Source: Candidatus Rokuibacteriota bacterium
GTDB lineage: Bacteria > Methylomirabilota > Methylomirabilia > Rokubacteriales > CSP1-6
Direction of reading: 5' to 3'
Length of the DNA: 64,000 bases
Assembly (NCBI GenBank): GCA_003220685.1
Contig: QHTE01000061.1
Location: 62,001 to 126,000, forward strand
A model generated the notes under the pieces. That model saw only the letters and a program-made list of their open reading frames with translations. It was not told the origin of the DNA and ran no database searches. Positions 26,825 to 35,848 of this stretch are shown piece by piece; positions within the stretch are counted from its first letter, which is position 1; each line of letters begins with the position of its first letter. The position numbers and the translations under genes were made by a program.

Positions 26825-27891
26825 TCGAGGAGCCCTTCCGCGACGTCGCGATTGGCCTTCTCGAGGTCCGGGTGGCGACCGATGTCGAGCCAGTATTCGC
26901 GGATCGGGAACGCCACGACTCGGCTAACCCACTCGGCTTGCTGCTGATACTTGAGGAGTTTAGTGATCACGTCCGGCATGTCGATCGCGCCGGTCAGCGG
27001 GACAGCGAGCTCGATCGCGCGCGGCGACACGACGTAGATCCCGGCGTTGATCATGAAGTCGAACCGCGGCTTCTCGTTCACGCCAGCGAGGCGCTCGCCG
27101 TCCACTTCGAGGATGCCGTAGGGCATATCCACGGTGTACGGAACGGTGCCGACGGTCATAACGGCGTGGTGCCGCTCGTGGAACGCCAGCATCTCTCGGA
27201 AATCACACTTCGTGAGGATGTCGGCGTTGACGAGCAAGAACGGGCGATCGAAATAGCTTCGAAGCTCGATCAGGGAACCGGCGGTACCGCGCGGCTCGTC
27301 CTCAGGGCGATACGCGATGTCCACGCCGAACCGGCTGCCATCACCAAAGTACTGCTCAATCATATGGTTCAGGTAGTGCACAGTGATGACGATCTGGCGG
27401 AAGCCGGCGCTCCGCAATCGCTCGATCATGATCTCGAGCACGGGTTTGCCCCCGATTCTTAGCAGCGGCTTGGGTGTGTTATCCGTAAGCGGGCTGAGTC
27501 GGCTTCCCCGTCCGCCGGCCATGATCACCGCCGCGTTCGGCAGCGGCGGCGGCTCCAGCAGCCGGTCGAAGAACAGCACGTCGACGACGCGCCGGCCGTC
27601 GTCGACGACCGGCAGCTGGCGGATCGAGTGGCTTCGCATCAGCGCGAGCGCCGCCGGCGTCGAGATCCCGGCCCGCGCGACCAGGGGCGAGCGGTTCATC
27701 GCGCCGTCCACCGGCGCGTCGAGGGCCACCCCGCGAAGGATCGCCTTGCGGAGGTCGCCGTCGGTCGCGATGCCGAGGAGGCGGCGCTCGCTGTCGACGA
27801 CGAGCGCGACCCCCTTGCCCGTCTTGTTGATCCGCTCGAGCGCCTCGCGGACCGTCGCGCCTTCGCCGACGACCAGGTCTTCTGCGTTCAT
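26821..27891 (-). CDS. ptmE: CBS-domain sugar nucleotidyltransferase (PtmE-like)
   Basis: A 356-residue fusion. Residues 1-115 are a CBS pair (GEGATVREALERINKTGKG, then GIATDGDLRKAI; then HSIRQLPVVDDGRRVV). Residues 125-356 form a nucleotidyltransferase with AGGRGSRLSPLT, KPLLRIGGKP, and ILTKCD. This arrangement matches PtmE, which makes the GDP-linked glucosamine used for legionaminic acid in Campylobacter. ATG 27891 overlaps the stop of the next gene (ATGA). A role as an alternative NDP-sugar pyrophosphorylase cannot be excluded. Confidence 0.82.
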   Translation of the reverse strand: MNAEDLVVGEGATVREALERINKTGKGVALVVDSERRLLGIATDGDLRKAILRGVALDAPVDGAMNRSPLVARAGISTPAALALMRSHSIRQLPVVDDGRRVVDVLFFDRLLEPPPLPNAAVIMAGGRGSRLSPLTDNTPKPLLRIGGKPVLEIMIERLRSAGFRQIVITVHYLNHMIEQYFGDGSRFGVDIAYRPEDEPRGTAGSLIELRSYFDRPFLLVNADILTKCDFREMLAFHERHHAVMTVGTVPYTVDMPYGILEVDGERLAGVNEKPRFDFMINAGIYVVSPRAIELAVPLTGAIDMPDVITKLLKYQQQAEWVSRVVAFPIREYWLDIGRHPDLEKANRDVAEGLLE

Positions 27892-29051
27892 GCGACCTCG
27901 CGTTTTCGGGTGAGCGTCGGACCGAGCTCTACGGCCCGGAGCACGCGCACGATGCGCTCCGCCGCGTGCCCGTCTCCGTACGGGTTCGTCATGCCGGAGA
28001 GCCCCTCGCGGAAGCCCGGGGCCAGCACGGCCTCGATGCCGGCGAGGATCTCGTCGCGCTCCGGGCCGACGTCGATGACGTTGCCGGCACGCAGCCGACC
28101 CGCCTGCCGCGCGCCCACGTTGACGACGGGAAGCTCGAACGAGGGCGCCTCGATGAGCCCGCTCGACGAGTTGCCGACCATCGCGTCGGCCTCGCCCAGG
28201 AGCGAGAGATACACGTCGTCGCCGAGGGTCTGCGCCAGCCGGACGCATGGGTGCCGCCCGGCGAACTCCTGGAGGCGGGCGATCACGGCCCGACCGGCGG
28301 TATCGGCGTTGGGATAGGTCACGACGAACGTCGCGTCGATCTTCTCGAGGGCGGCGAGCAGCTCGTCGGTGTGCCGCGCCGTGTCCTGATACTCGAGCGT
28401 GGCGGGATGGTAGGTGACGATCAGCCAGCGATCGCCGGGGGCCAGATCGAGACGACGCGCAAGCTCGGCCCGAGTGAGCCGCGGCGTCGTCCGGATGCGA
28501 TCGAGCCCGGGCGCTCCGACGTTGTGGATCCGCCACGGCTCCTCGCCCATGGCGGCGACCCGCCGGGCGTGGGGCTCCGCGGACACGAAGTGCAGATGCG
28601 CGCACTTCGTGATCGCGTGGCGAATCTGGTTGTCGATGGCCCCTTCCGTCACCTCGCCGCCGTGCAGGTGTGCGACCGGCAGGACGAAGGGGAGCGCGGC
28701 GGCCGCCGCCGACAGCATCTCGAAGCGATCGCCCAGCACGACGACCAGGTCGGGACGGTGGCGCGCGTAGGCGCGTCCGAACCCCGCGACGCCACGGCCC
28801 ATCGACGCCGCGATCGCCTCCGGCGCATCCGACGGCTCGAGCATCTCGATCCGCTCGGCGATCGGCCATCCCTCGGCCTCGATCAGCTCGACGCTTCGAC
28901 CGAACGCGTCCGACAGGTGCATTCCGCCCACGAAGAGGAGCAGGCGCACGTCCGGGGCCGCTCGCAGCTCGCGCAGGACCGGGCCGAGGTGTCCCCAGTC
29001 CGAGCGGGCCACGGAGACCACCGCGATCGTCCGAGGCTCGACGGCACTCAC
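27888..29051 (-). CDS. legG: hydrolysing UDP/GDP-HexNAc 2-epimerase (LegG/NeuC family)
   Basis: A 387-residue hydrolysing 2-epimerase. The family landmarks ARSDWGHLGPVLREL near the N-terminus, GDRFEML near residue 110, HLHGGEVTEGAIDN, and the C-terminal GNSSSGLIEAPSFELPVVNVGARQ region are complete. It releases the NDP group and inverts C2 to give the ManNAc-type substrate of the synthase encoded next. GTG 29051 overlaps the synthase stop (GTGA). The NeuC and LegG types cannot be separated by sequence alone; the rest of the operon favours LegG. Confidence 0.88.
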   Translation of the reverse strand: MSAVEPRTIAVVSVARSDWGHLGPVLRELRAAPDVRLLLFVGGMHLSDAFGRSVELIEAEGWPIAERIEMLEPSDAPEAIAASMGRGVAGFGRAYARHRPDLVVVLGDRFEMLSAAAAALPFVLPVAHLHGGEVTEGAIDNQIRHAITKCAHLHFVSAEPHARRVAAMGEEPWRIHNVGAPGLDRIRTTPRLTRAELARRLDLAPGDRWLIVTYHPATLEYQDTARHTDELLAALEKIDATFVVTYPNADTAGRAVIARLQEFAGRHPCVRLAQTLGDDVYLSLLGEADAMVGNSSSGLIEAPSFELPVVNVGARQAGRLRAGNVIDVGPERDEILAGIEAVLAPGFREGLSGMTNPYGDGHAAERIVRVLRAVELGPTLTRKREVA

Positions 29052-30109
29052 TCCAGAGCCGTCCAGTCGATGACGTCGTCGGCTGCGAGATCCCTCCGGA
29101 CGCGACGGCCGAGGGCCCGCTCCAGATCGGCGGGCGACACGCCCGTGCCCGGGCGCTTGACCGCGACCGCGTCCTTCACGAGCTCTTCGCCGGCCCGGAT
29201 CGGGCGGGCCGCGACGAGGCTCTTGCGCGCGACCCGCCGCGTATCCAGCTCCGAGGGCATCGGGCGCTTCTCGCCGTCGCCGAGCGCCGCCTCGACGTTG
29301 CGGATGCCGCGGACCAGCGCGCCCATCTCGCCGGGCTCGAGCGAGGCGCGATGATCGGGGCCGGGCAAGGTCTTGTCGAGCGTGAGGTGTTTCTCCACGA
29401 TCACCGCGCCGCGCGCCACCGCGGCGAACGCGATCTCCAGGCCGAGCGTATGGTCCGAGAGGCCGACCGGGCAGCCGAATCGATCGCGCAGCGCGTCCAT
29501 CGCTCTCAGGTTCACGTCGCCCACGGGCGCCGGATACGCGCTGACGCAGTGCAGGATTGCGACCGGGACGCGCGAGGTGACGCGAATCGCCGTCAGGGCC
29601 GCCGCGACTTCGTCGAGGGTAGACATGCCCGTCGACACGATGACCGGTTTGCCCTTCGTCGCGATGTGGCGCAGCAGCGGAAGATTCGTGATCTCGCCCG
29701 AGGGCACTTTGAGCAGGGGCACGCCCAGGACGCCGAGCGTATCCACGCTCGCCTCGTCGAATGGCGTCGAGAAGAAGACGATCCGGCGCGCGGCAGCATG
29801 CGCCTGGAGGGATTTGAGCGTCTCGACGGAGAGCTCGAGACGCTCGAGCATCTGGCTCTGGCTCTCGCCGGCACCCGTCGTCTCGACCTGATACGCCGCC
29901 TTCGGCGCGGTCCGGCTCGTGAGCGCGGAGGTGCGAAACGTCTGGAACTTCACGGCGTCGGCGCCGCCGTCGGCGGCGGCGTCGATCAGCGCCCGCGCCA
30001 GCGCAGGATCACCATTGTGGTTCACGCCGGCCTCGGCGATCACGAACACCGGCTGACCGGCCGCGATCGTTCGGCCGGCGACGCTGAACGGGGCCGCCGG
30101 AGCGGTCAT
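29048..30109 (-). CDS. legI: nonulosonic acid synthase (NeuB/LegI family)
   Basis: A 353-residue synthase condensing a HexNAc-type six-carbon sugar with phosphoenolpyruvate. The barrel has AEAGVNHNGDPALARALIDAA, DAVKFQTFR, KVPSGEITNLPLLRHIA, STGMSTLDEV and LSDHTLG, all NeuB features. The C-terminal SAF antifreeze-like domain (RKSLVAARPIRAGEEL, PGTGVSPADLE) is present and complete. ATG 30109 overlaps the stop of the glycosyltransferase-like gene. It is the core enzyme identifying this region as a nonulosonate pathway. Confidence 0.93.
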   Translation of the reverse strand: MTAPAAPFSVAGRTIAAGQPVFVIAEAGVNHNGDPALARALIDAAADGGADAVKFQTFRTSALTSRTAPKAAYQVETTGAGESQSQMLERLELSVETLKSLQAHAAARRIVFFSTPFDEASVDTLGVLGVPLLKVPSGEITNLPLLRHIATKGKPVIVSTGMSTLDEVAAALTAIRVTSRVPVAILHCVSAYPAPVGDVNLRAMDALRDRFGCPVGLSDHTLGLEIAFAAVARGAVIVEKHLTLDKTLPGPDHRASLEPGEMGALVRGIRNVEAALGDGEKRPMPSELDTRRVARKSLVAARPIRAGEELVKDAVAVKRPGTGVSPADLERALGRRVRRDLAADDVIDWTALE

Positions 30110-32016
30110 CGCGCGCCGTCTCTCGCGAGCTCGGTGACGAGCGCCTCGAGTCGTTCGCCGAGGGCGCCGTCGACCGGGTGCACGTAGCTCGCGGCGAAGG
30201 CGCGCCCCCGCTCGGCGAGCTCGGTGCGCGCCTCGGGATCGTCGAGGAGCCGCCGCAGGGTTCGCGTGAGCCCCTCGACGTCGCCCGCGTCCACGCGCTC
30301 GACGGCGCGGGCGCTGACGTAGGGCGGCATGCCCGGCCCCTCGAAATCCTTGCCCGGCGCCTGCACGGCGACGACTGGACAGCCCAGGGCCATCGCCTCG
30401 ATTCCCGCCATCGACGTCACCATGAGCGCGACGTCGGCGGCGCCGAAGAGACGCTGGATATCGTAGTCCCCCCGTGTGAGCGTGATTCCCAGCCAGCCCA
30501 AGCTCTCGAGATCCTTTCGCAGAACGTCCAGGTCCTCGTGGTTCGGGTGCGGCTTGATGACGACGTTGAGTCCACCCAGCGCCCGCGTCGCGTCACGCAC
30601 GGTGCGATAGAACGCCTGCTTCTCGCCGTGCGAGAAGAGGAGCGACACGTACTTCGAGACCATCACGACCAGCGGGCGCTTGGGATCGAGATCGAGCTCC
30701 GCGAAGACCTTAGCGCGCAGGGTCTCGGGCGCGGTCCGTCGGACCTCGTCGGAGCGCGGGTCCCCGAGCACCACGAGGCGTGCGGGTGCGACCCCCTGCT
30801 TGATCAGCAAGTTGCGGACGTGATCTCCAAGGACCAGCACCCGATCGGCAACGTCGAACAGGTTTGCACGGTCTCGACCGAGGACGGCCCCGCTCCAGTA
30901 GAGGAGCGTTGGGATCCCGCGGCGGCGCGCCGCGAGGGCCAGCGCCCGGTCCACCATGCGGCGATCGCTTGTGATCACGACGGCGCCGGGCTGGTGGGCG
31001 TCGAGCGCACGGAAGGCGCCCTCGAGGTAGAGCCGCGCCATGGCGAGGCTCCACCGGAGCGTGTCGCGGCGATAGGACTCGACCAGGGAGTTCAGCGAGG
31101 TGGGAGCGGTCGTAGGGCCGAGCAGCCTTCGACTGAGCGGGCGCATGCTTCGCACCGCGCGGCGCGCTGCCTCGCGCGGCAAATAGTCCATCGCGTACGC
31201 TCCGGGGATTCCGCTCTCCTCGAGTGTCCTGAGCGGCTTCTCGATCTTATCGTTGTCTCGGGTCGCCGCGATCAACCGACAGGCGAGCCCGAGACCCCGA
31301 ACCGCGCTCGCCAGCAGATTGACCATCGTGAAGTGGCGGGCGTGCGAGACGCTGAAGAGATAGCGTGCGGCTGACGGCGTCGACGGCCGCCGCTTGTCGT
31401 CTTCGACCAGAGCACGAAGAGCAAGCCGGTCGTGCCGGGAGCGCAGCCATCCACGGACCCACGCGGCCAGTCTCGACGCGTGGGCGAAGCGCACTGCGAT
31501 ACTGGTCGGGATGCCGCGATCCTCCGCGAGGACGCGCGCCGTGCGCTCACGCAGCGATTGTCCCGTGACGAGAACGACTCGATCGGGCTTCACCTCGTCG
31601 AGCACGCGCTCGAGGAGGCCCACATTCACCATGACGTCCACCTGGAGCAGCACGGCCCGGCTCACGCTCAGAACGTCGGGCAGCCAGACGCCGTCGACCG
31701 TCAGCGCCGGCTCGTCCTCGCGCGACGGCCACCACGACTCGATCAGCCGATGGGTCCGCTGGGACAGGGCTGGCAGGTCGGCCTTCAGCGTCTCCTCGTC
31801 GTAATAGCGCAGCGCCATGCCGGCCGGCAGATCGCGAGTGTCGACGAACCCGCGGGCGGTGAGCAGGGTCACGCCGTGACCGCCGACACGGGAGCACACC
31901 CGCGCAACCAGGCGCCGGTAGCGCGCGACATAGGCGCGATCGAGCCGGCGCACCCACCGCCGTCTGAACTCGCCTAGACTGCGCGGCGCCTCGGTGACGA
32001 TCAGCACCCCGCTCAT
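30106..32016 (-). CDS. large GT-B-like glycosyltransferase, candidate nonulosonate or capsule transferase
   Basis: A 636-residue protein of GT-B-like organisation. The C-terminal half has VLGDHVRNLLIKQGV, VVIKPHPNHEDLDVL and DVALMVTSMAGIEAMALGCPV, the features of capsule and CDP-glycerol-type transferases. The HPNHED and SMAGIEA segments are the donor-site landmarks. The N-terminal 250 residues are less conserved, with DEVKPDRVVLVTG. ATG 32016 overlaps the acetyltransferase stop (ATGA), avoiding a low-complexity extension of 52 codons. Between synthase and activation genes, it may place the nonulosonate on the glycan; this is positional inference. Confidence 0.68.
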   Translation of the reverse strand: MSGVLIVTEAPRSLGEFRRRWVRRLDRAYVARYRRLVARVCSRVGGHGVTLLTARGFVDTRDLPAGMALRYYDEETLKADLPALSQRTHRLIESWWPSREDEPALTVDGVWLPDVLSVSRAVLLQVDVMVNVGLLERVLDEVKPDRVVLVTGQSLRERTARVLAEDRGIPTSIAVRFAHASRLAAWVRGWLRSRHDRLALRALVEDDKRRPSTPSAARYLFSVSHARHFTMVNLLASAVRGLGLACRLIAATRDNDKIEKPLRTLEESGIPGAYAMDYLPREAARRAVRSMRPLSRRLLGPTTAPTSLNSLVESYRRDTLRWSLAMARLYLEGAFRALDAHQPGAVVITSDRRMVDRALALAARRRGIPTLLYWSGAVLGRDRANLFDVADRVLVLGDHVRNLLIKQGVAPARLVVLGDPRSDEVRRTAPETLRAKVFAELDLDPKRPLVVMVSKYVSLLFSHGEKQAFYRTVRDATRALGGLNVVIKPHPNHEDLDVLRKDLESLGWLGITLTRGDYDIQRLFGAADVALMVTSMAGIEAMALGCPVVAVQAPGKDFEGPGMPPYVSARAVERVDAGDVEGLTRTLRRLLDDPEARTELAERGRAFAASYVHPVDGALGERLEALVTELARDGAR

Positions 32017-32651
32017 GACAGACCTGCTGGGGCGCCGGAGCCCGCGACGCGCCCCCCCGCAGGAACGTCCCTCGCGACTCGCGCGCCAGCCGACACGACG
32101 GCCTCCTTGCCGATGACGACGCCGGGGACGACGATCGCGCCCGCGCCGACGAACGCACCGGCCTCGACGCACACGTCGCCACAGAGGATCACGCCGGGCG
32201 CGAGATAGGCGTGGTCGCCGATGCGGCAGCCGTGCTCGATCACGCTTCCGCTGTAGATCACCGCGTTCTCGCCCACGGACGCTTCGGCGCCGACGACGGC
32301 GTGCGGGAAGAGCGCGCTCCCGAGGCCGATCGTCGCCGAAGGCGAGATCACGGCGCTCGGATGCACCAGCTTTGGAGTCGGCACCCCGAGTTCACGGAGA
32401 CGTGCGAACAGCTCGGGGCGCCTGGCCAGCGCGGTATTCCCCACCCCGACGATCGCCTCGTCGAAGCGCCGCTCGGCGCAAAGCCGCACCAGGTCATCGT
32501 CGGAGCCGATGACGCCGGCGGTTGCCGGCGCGCCGCGCGCGCCGAGGAAGCCGGCGATGCTCCGGCCGCACGCTACGGCCAGATCCGCGACCGCCCGAGC
32601 GTGTCCGCCGGCGCCGAGGACGAGGAGGCGTCGGCCGGTGCCACCGCTCAC
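32013..32651 (-). CDS. legH: sugar O/N-acetyltransferase, NeuD/PglD/LegH family
   Basis: A 212-residue left-handed beta-helix acetyltransferase. The N-terminal Rossmann-like sugar-binding domain has LVLGAGGHARAVADLA, and from about residue 95 hexapeptide repeats run to the C-terminus (ISPSATIGLGSALFPHAVVGAE and following). The family acetylates the 4-amino group of the UDP/GDP-linked sugar or of the nonulosonate. GTG 32651 overlaps the cytidylyltransferase stop (GTGA). His in HPSAVI is the candidate general base. Confidence 0.86.
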   Translation of the reverse strand: MSGGTGRRLLVLGAGGHARAVADLAVACGRSIAGFLGARGAPATAGVIGSDDDLVRLCAERRFDEAIVGVGNTALARRPELFARLRELGVPTPKLVHPSAVISPSATIGLGSALFPHAVVGAEASVGENAVIYSGSVIEHGCRIGDHAYLAPGVILCGDVCVEAGAFVGAGAIVVPGVVIGKEAVVSAGARVARDVPAGGRVAGSGAPAGLS

Positions 32652-33373
32652 TGGCGCGATCCCGAGATGGGCGCTCGCCCCTGCCCCAAGATCAGCTCGG
32701 CGAGCAGGAAGTCCCACTCCGTGTCTATGTTGACCGCGGCCTCGAATCCCTGGACGATGGCGCGGTTGTCGGCCCCGAGAACGCGCCCCTCGGTCATCAA
32801 GACGTCGCGCCGTGTGACGTACACGGCGCCCGACGGCTGATAGACGGTCGGCGCGTCCTGCCGCCGGACGTACTTGTGGCCATCGGGGAAGAGCGCGACG
32901 GTGCGGTCGCCGTCGAGCGTCTTCATGAAGAATGGATGGTAGCTGGCCTCGGTCACGGTCTGCGCGGAGTCCGCCCCCGTATCGACCACCTTCGCCACGG
33001 TCCGGTCGATGTCGGCGCCGATTCGGAACGGCGAGGTCGGCTGCAGGGTAACGATCAGGTCGGGCCGCGCGCCGGCCGTCGTCTCGAGCCAGCGCACCGC
33101 GTGCTGGAGCACGGGGATCATGCCCGCCTCGTCGCTCGCCAGCTCGGCTGGACGCTGGAACGGCACCTCGGCGCCGTGCCGGCGCGCCTCGTCGGCCAGC
33201 GCCGCGCTGTCGGTCGAGACGATGAACCGCGTCAGCCGCGCCGACTCGCGCGCCGAGGCCACGGCATGACCGATCAGCGAGAGCTTCCCGAGGACGCGCA
33301 GGTTCTTGCCGGGCAGCCCCTTGGAGCCGCCGCGCGCCGGAATGACCCCGAAGACGTAGGGCGCGCCCGTCAC
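32648..33373 (-). CDS. legF: CMP-nonulosonate cytidylyltransferase (NeuA/LegF family)
   Basis: A 241-residue cytidylyltransferase. The nucleotide-binding VIPARGGSKGLPGKNLR is at residues 9-25 and the LQPTSPFRI motif near residue 100, with a STDSAALADEARRHGAEV segment. It activates legionaminic or a related acid as CMP sugar. The GTG at 33373, 4 bases after the upstream stop, gives the usual length without the low-complexity N-terminus of a longer frame. Neighbouring genes assign it to the legionaminic rather than N-acetylneuraminic pathway. Confidence 0.88.
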   Translation of the reverse strand: MTGAPYVFGVIPARGGSKGLPGKNLRVLGKLSLIGHAVASARESARLTRFIVSTDSAALADEARRHGAEVPFQRPAELASDEAGMIPVLQHAVRWLETTAGARPDLIVTLQPTSPFRIGADIDRTVAKVVDTGADSAQTVTEASYHPFFMKTLDGDRTVALFPDGHKYVRRQDAPTVYQPSGAVYVTRRDVLMTEGRVLGADNRAIVQGFEAAVNIDTEWDFLLAELILGQGRAPISGSRQ

Positions 33374-33377
33374 GGCG

Positions 33378-34361
33378 TCAGACTCGGACCCAGCGGCGCT
33401 CGGACGCGGCGCGTCGGGCCGCGTCGATGACCCGCATGGTCCTGAGGCCGTCCCAGCCGTCGCACGCGGGAGTCGCCTCGCCCCGAACGCACGCCAGGAA
33501 ATGCCGCGCCTCCTCGACGTACATATCGTTGAGCTGCCCACCGAATGGATAGATCTCCCAGCGATTCGCCTTCGGATCGAACACGCGGATCTCGTTCTCG
33601 AACCGCCGCCACTGGATCACGCCGTCTTCGCCCATGATCTCGAGGTGGCTGTGGACGTTCCAGGCGAAGAGATTCATGTGGATGTTGCCGATCGCACCCG
33701 AGGCGAAGCGCACGGTGAGGTCGGCGAGATCGTCGGTGGAGATCTCGAGACTCGACACCCGATCGACCACGGCGCTCACCTCGACCACTTCGCCGAGGAG
33801 CCAGCGCATGTAGTCGATCGCGTGGCTCTCGTCGAGGAGACATCCACCGCCCTGCTTGACGTCGGCCATGTAGAAGCGCCGGTAGTCGGCGCCGGGATAG
33901 CGGGTCGACAGATGGTAGGCGTACTCGGTCCGACCGGCGCGCACCGCACCGATCCGTCCCTCTCGCAAGAGCCGCTCGGCGAGCTGCATCGGCGGCCAGT
34001 ACCGCCAGTTGTACGCGGTGAGCACCTTGAGCCCGCGCGCGTCGCAGGCGCGGAGGAGATCGTCGAGTCCCTCCGACAATCCGGCGAGCGGCTTCTCGAT
34101 CATGAGGTGCGCGCCGCGTGCCGCCGCCAGCCGCGCGATCTCGAGGTGCGAGGAGGGCGGCGTGCAGACGACGACGCCGGCCGCGCCGTCCAGCGCCGCC
34201 TCGAGGGTCGGCGTGATACGCGCGTACGGAAACTGCGCTCCAGCCGCGTTACGTTGTGTCTCGGTGGCGTCGTACGCCTGCAGCGCCTCGACACCGATCG
34301 TGTGGAAGTTGCCGAGATGCCGCCGGCCGATCGATCCGAGTCCGATCACGGCGATCTTCAT
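33378..34361 (-). CDS. Gfo/Idh/MocA-family oxidoreductase
   Basis: A 327-residue NAD(P)-dependent oxidoreductase. The Rossmann motif is AVIGLGSIGRRHLGNF and the signature lysine sits in MIEKPLA near residue 91. The substrate domain follows, with NWRYWPP and HAIDYMRWLL. Members of this family accompany nonulosonate genes in Campylobacter (PtmF and LegX-like), where they supply or modify the aminosugar precursor; that role is likely here. ATG 34361 overlaps the radical SAM stop (ATGA). Confidence 0.83.
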   Translation of the reverse strand: MKIAVIGLGSIGRRHLGNFHTIGVEALQAYDATETQRNAAGAQFPYARITPTLEAALDGAAGVVVCTPPSSHLEIARLAAARGAHLMIEKPLAGLSEGLDDLLRACDARGLKVLTAYNWRYWPPMQLAERLLREGRIGAVRAGRTEYAYHLSTRYPGADYRRFYMADVKQGGGCLLDESHAIDYMRWLLGEVVEVSAVVDRVSSLEISTDDLADLTVRFASGAIGNIHMNLFAWNVHSHLEIMGEDGVIQWRRFENEIRVFDPKANRWEIYPFGGQLNDMYVEEARHFLACVRGEATPACDGWDGLRTMRVIDAARRAASERRWVRV

Positions 34362-35848
34362 GCGGGCAGTACTTCCTCCTTGTCGGCCGCGCGATGGAGT
34401 CGGTTCCACTCGATCTCGTAGGCCGCGATGCGCCGCAGGTCGCGCTGCACCATCAGCTGGCGTAGACCGTAGAGCTCGACCGCGTTGAACTTCTTCGAGA
34501 TGATGGCGGTCACCCGCGTGGCGTCTCCCAGATCCAGCAGGAAGGCCTCGAGATCTCCCCCGTATTGCCCGAGGATCCGGCTCTTGTAGGTCTGGTACCA
34601 CTCGGTCCCCGGGTAGGGTGTGGCGAAGAATGGCAAGGCGTTCAGCCCGAGCCGGTTCCAGGCGTGCACGTTGTCGCGGATCGAGTCGAAGTCCTCGTCG
34701 GGAAAGCCGATCATCTGATTCGGGATCGGCCGGATCCCTGCCTCCATCGTCCAGCGGAGCGAGCGCTCGTTGGTCTCGACGGTCGCGCCCTTCCCGATCG
34801 TCTTGAGCACCCGCGGTGAGAAGCTCTCGTAGCCGTAGAGCAAGTGGGAGCAGCTCACCAAGGTCGCGTGACTCGTGCCGCCCCAGTGCACGCCGGCGCA
34901 GCGCTCGGGATCGTGCGGAACGCCCTCGCGCACGCACTGGGGCTGGAGCCCCTCCTCGATCCAGAGGCGCGCGATCTCCGTCAGCCATTTCTTCCCCGAG
35001 GACTGGTGCATGGTCATCAGGTTCTCGTCGAGAAACCCGATGAAGTCGACGCCGAACCGCTCCCTGACGTGCTTGACGAGGTCCACCACGTACCGGGGAC
35101 TGTGGTAGCGGATCAACCGCTTGTACGTGAACGTCACGTCCCGCTGCCCGTCGCGGTCGACCGTGTGCTCCAGGTCGCCCGCGATGCCAAGGTGGAAGCA
35201 GAAGCGGCAGATCAGCGAGCAGCCGTAGCTCGCGTTGACGTCGAGCCGCCGGCGGGCCAGCATGCCTTCCTCGGAGAAGAGCGCCATGCTGTTCTTGAAG
35301 TACACGTCGAGCGGGAACAGGTCCCATGCTGGATACGGCAGCCGGTCGAGATCCTGCATGAGCGGCCGCTCCGGGTTGAGGTGGGAGCGACCACTCCCGT
35401 CACGCCAGACGAGCCCCGGCACCTGCGCCCAGTCCCGGCTGCCTGCGTCCAGCCGGCCGAGCAGCTCGGGAAACGACACGAAGGCCTCGCCGACCACCCC
35501 GACGTCGATCTGTGGGAGGAGCCGCATGATGTCGTGGGGCATGCTGGTGAGAAACCCGCCGCCGGCGACCACCAGCGCTTGCGGCGCGACCTCTTTGGCC
35601 ATCTGCACGACGTGCCTGATCGAGCGGTACGCCGTCGTGATCCCACCGATGCCGATCACGTCCCAGCGGTCGGCTTTCAAGATCTGGGCGAGGACCGCGT
35701 CGGGAGCGCGCCAGGCGTTGGCATCGTAGACCTGGACCAGGTGGCCCTCGCGCATCGCGATCGACGCGAGCAGCGCCATGCCGTACGGGACGTGGCGCGG
35801 GTCGTCCTCCTCCCGGATGATCGGATTGACGAACAGTACCTTAGCCAT
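34358..35848 (-). CDS. B12-binding-domain radical SAM protein
   Basis: A 496-residue radical SAM enzyme. The N-terminal cobalamin-binding-type Rossmann domain has FVNPIIREEDDPRHVPYGM, DVIGIGGITTAYRS and VVAGGGFLTSMP. The [4Fe-4S] motif Cys210-x3-Cys214-x2-Cys217 begins the radical SAM barrel (GCSLICRFC). The canonical B12-ligand His of DxHxxG is not obvious, so cobalamin may be absent or bound base-off without a histidine ligand. The product class could be methylation, epimerisation or a rearrangement of a glycan precursor. A second such protein lies at 41620-43323. Confidence 0.88.
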   Translation of the reverse strand: MAKVLFVNPIIREEDDPRHVPYGMALLASIAMREGHLVQVYDANAWRAPDAVLAQILKADRWDVIGIGGITTAYRSIRHVVQMAKEVAPQALVVAGGGFLTSMPHDIMRLLPQIDVGVVGEAFVSFPELLGRLDAGSRDWAQVPGLVWRDGSGRSHLNPERPLMQDLDRLPYPAWDLFPLDVYFKNSMALFSEEGMLARRRLDVNASYGCSLICRFCFHLGIAGDLEHTVDRDGQRDVTFTYKRLIRYHSPRYVVDLVKHVRERFGVDFIGFLDENLMTMHQSSGKKWLTEIARLWIEEGLQPQCVREGVPHDPERCAGVHWGGTSHATLVSCSHLLYGYESFSPRVLKTIGKGATVETNERSLRWTMEAGIRPIPNQMIGFPDEDFDSIRDNVHAWNRLGLNALPFFATPYPGTEWYQTYKSRILGQYGGDLEAFLLDLGDATRVTAIISKKFNAVELYGLRQLMVQRDLRRIAAYEIEWNRLHRAADKEEVLPA

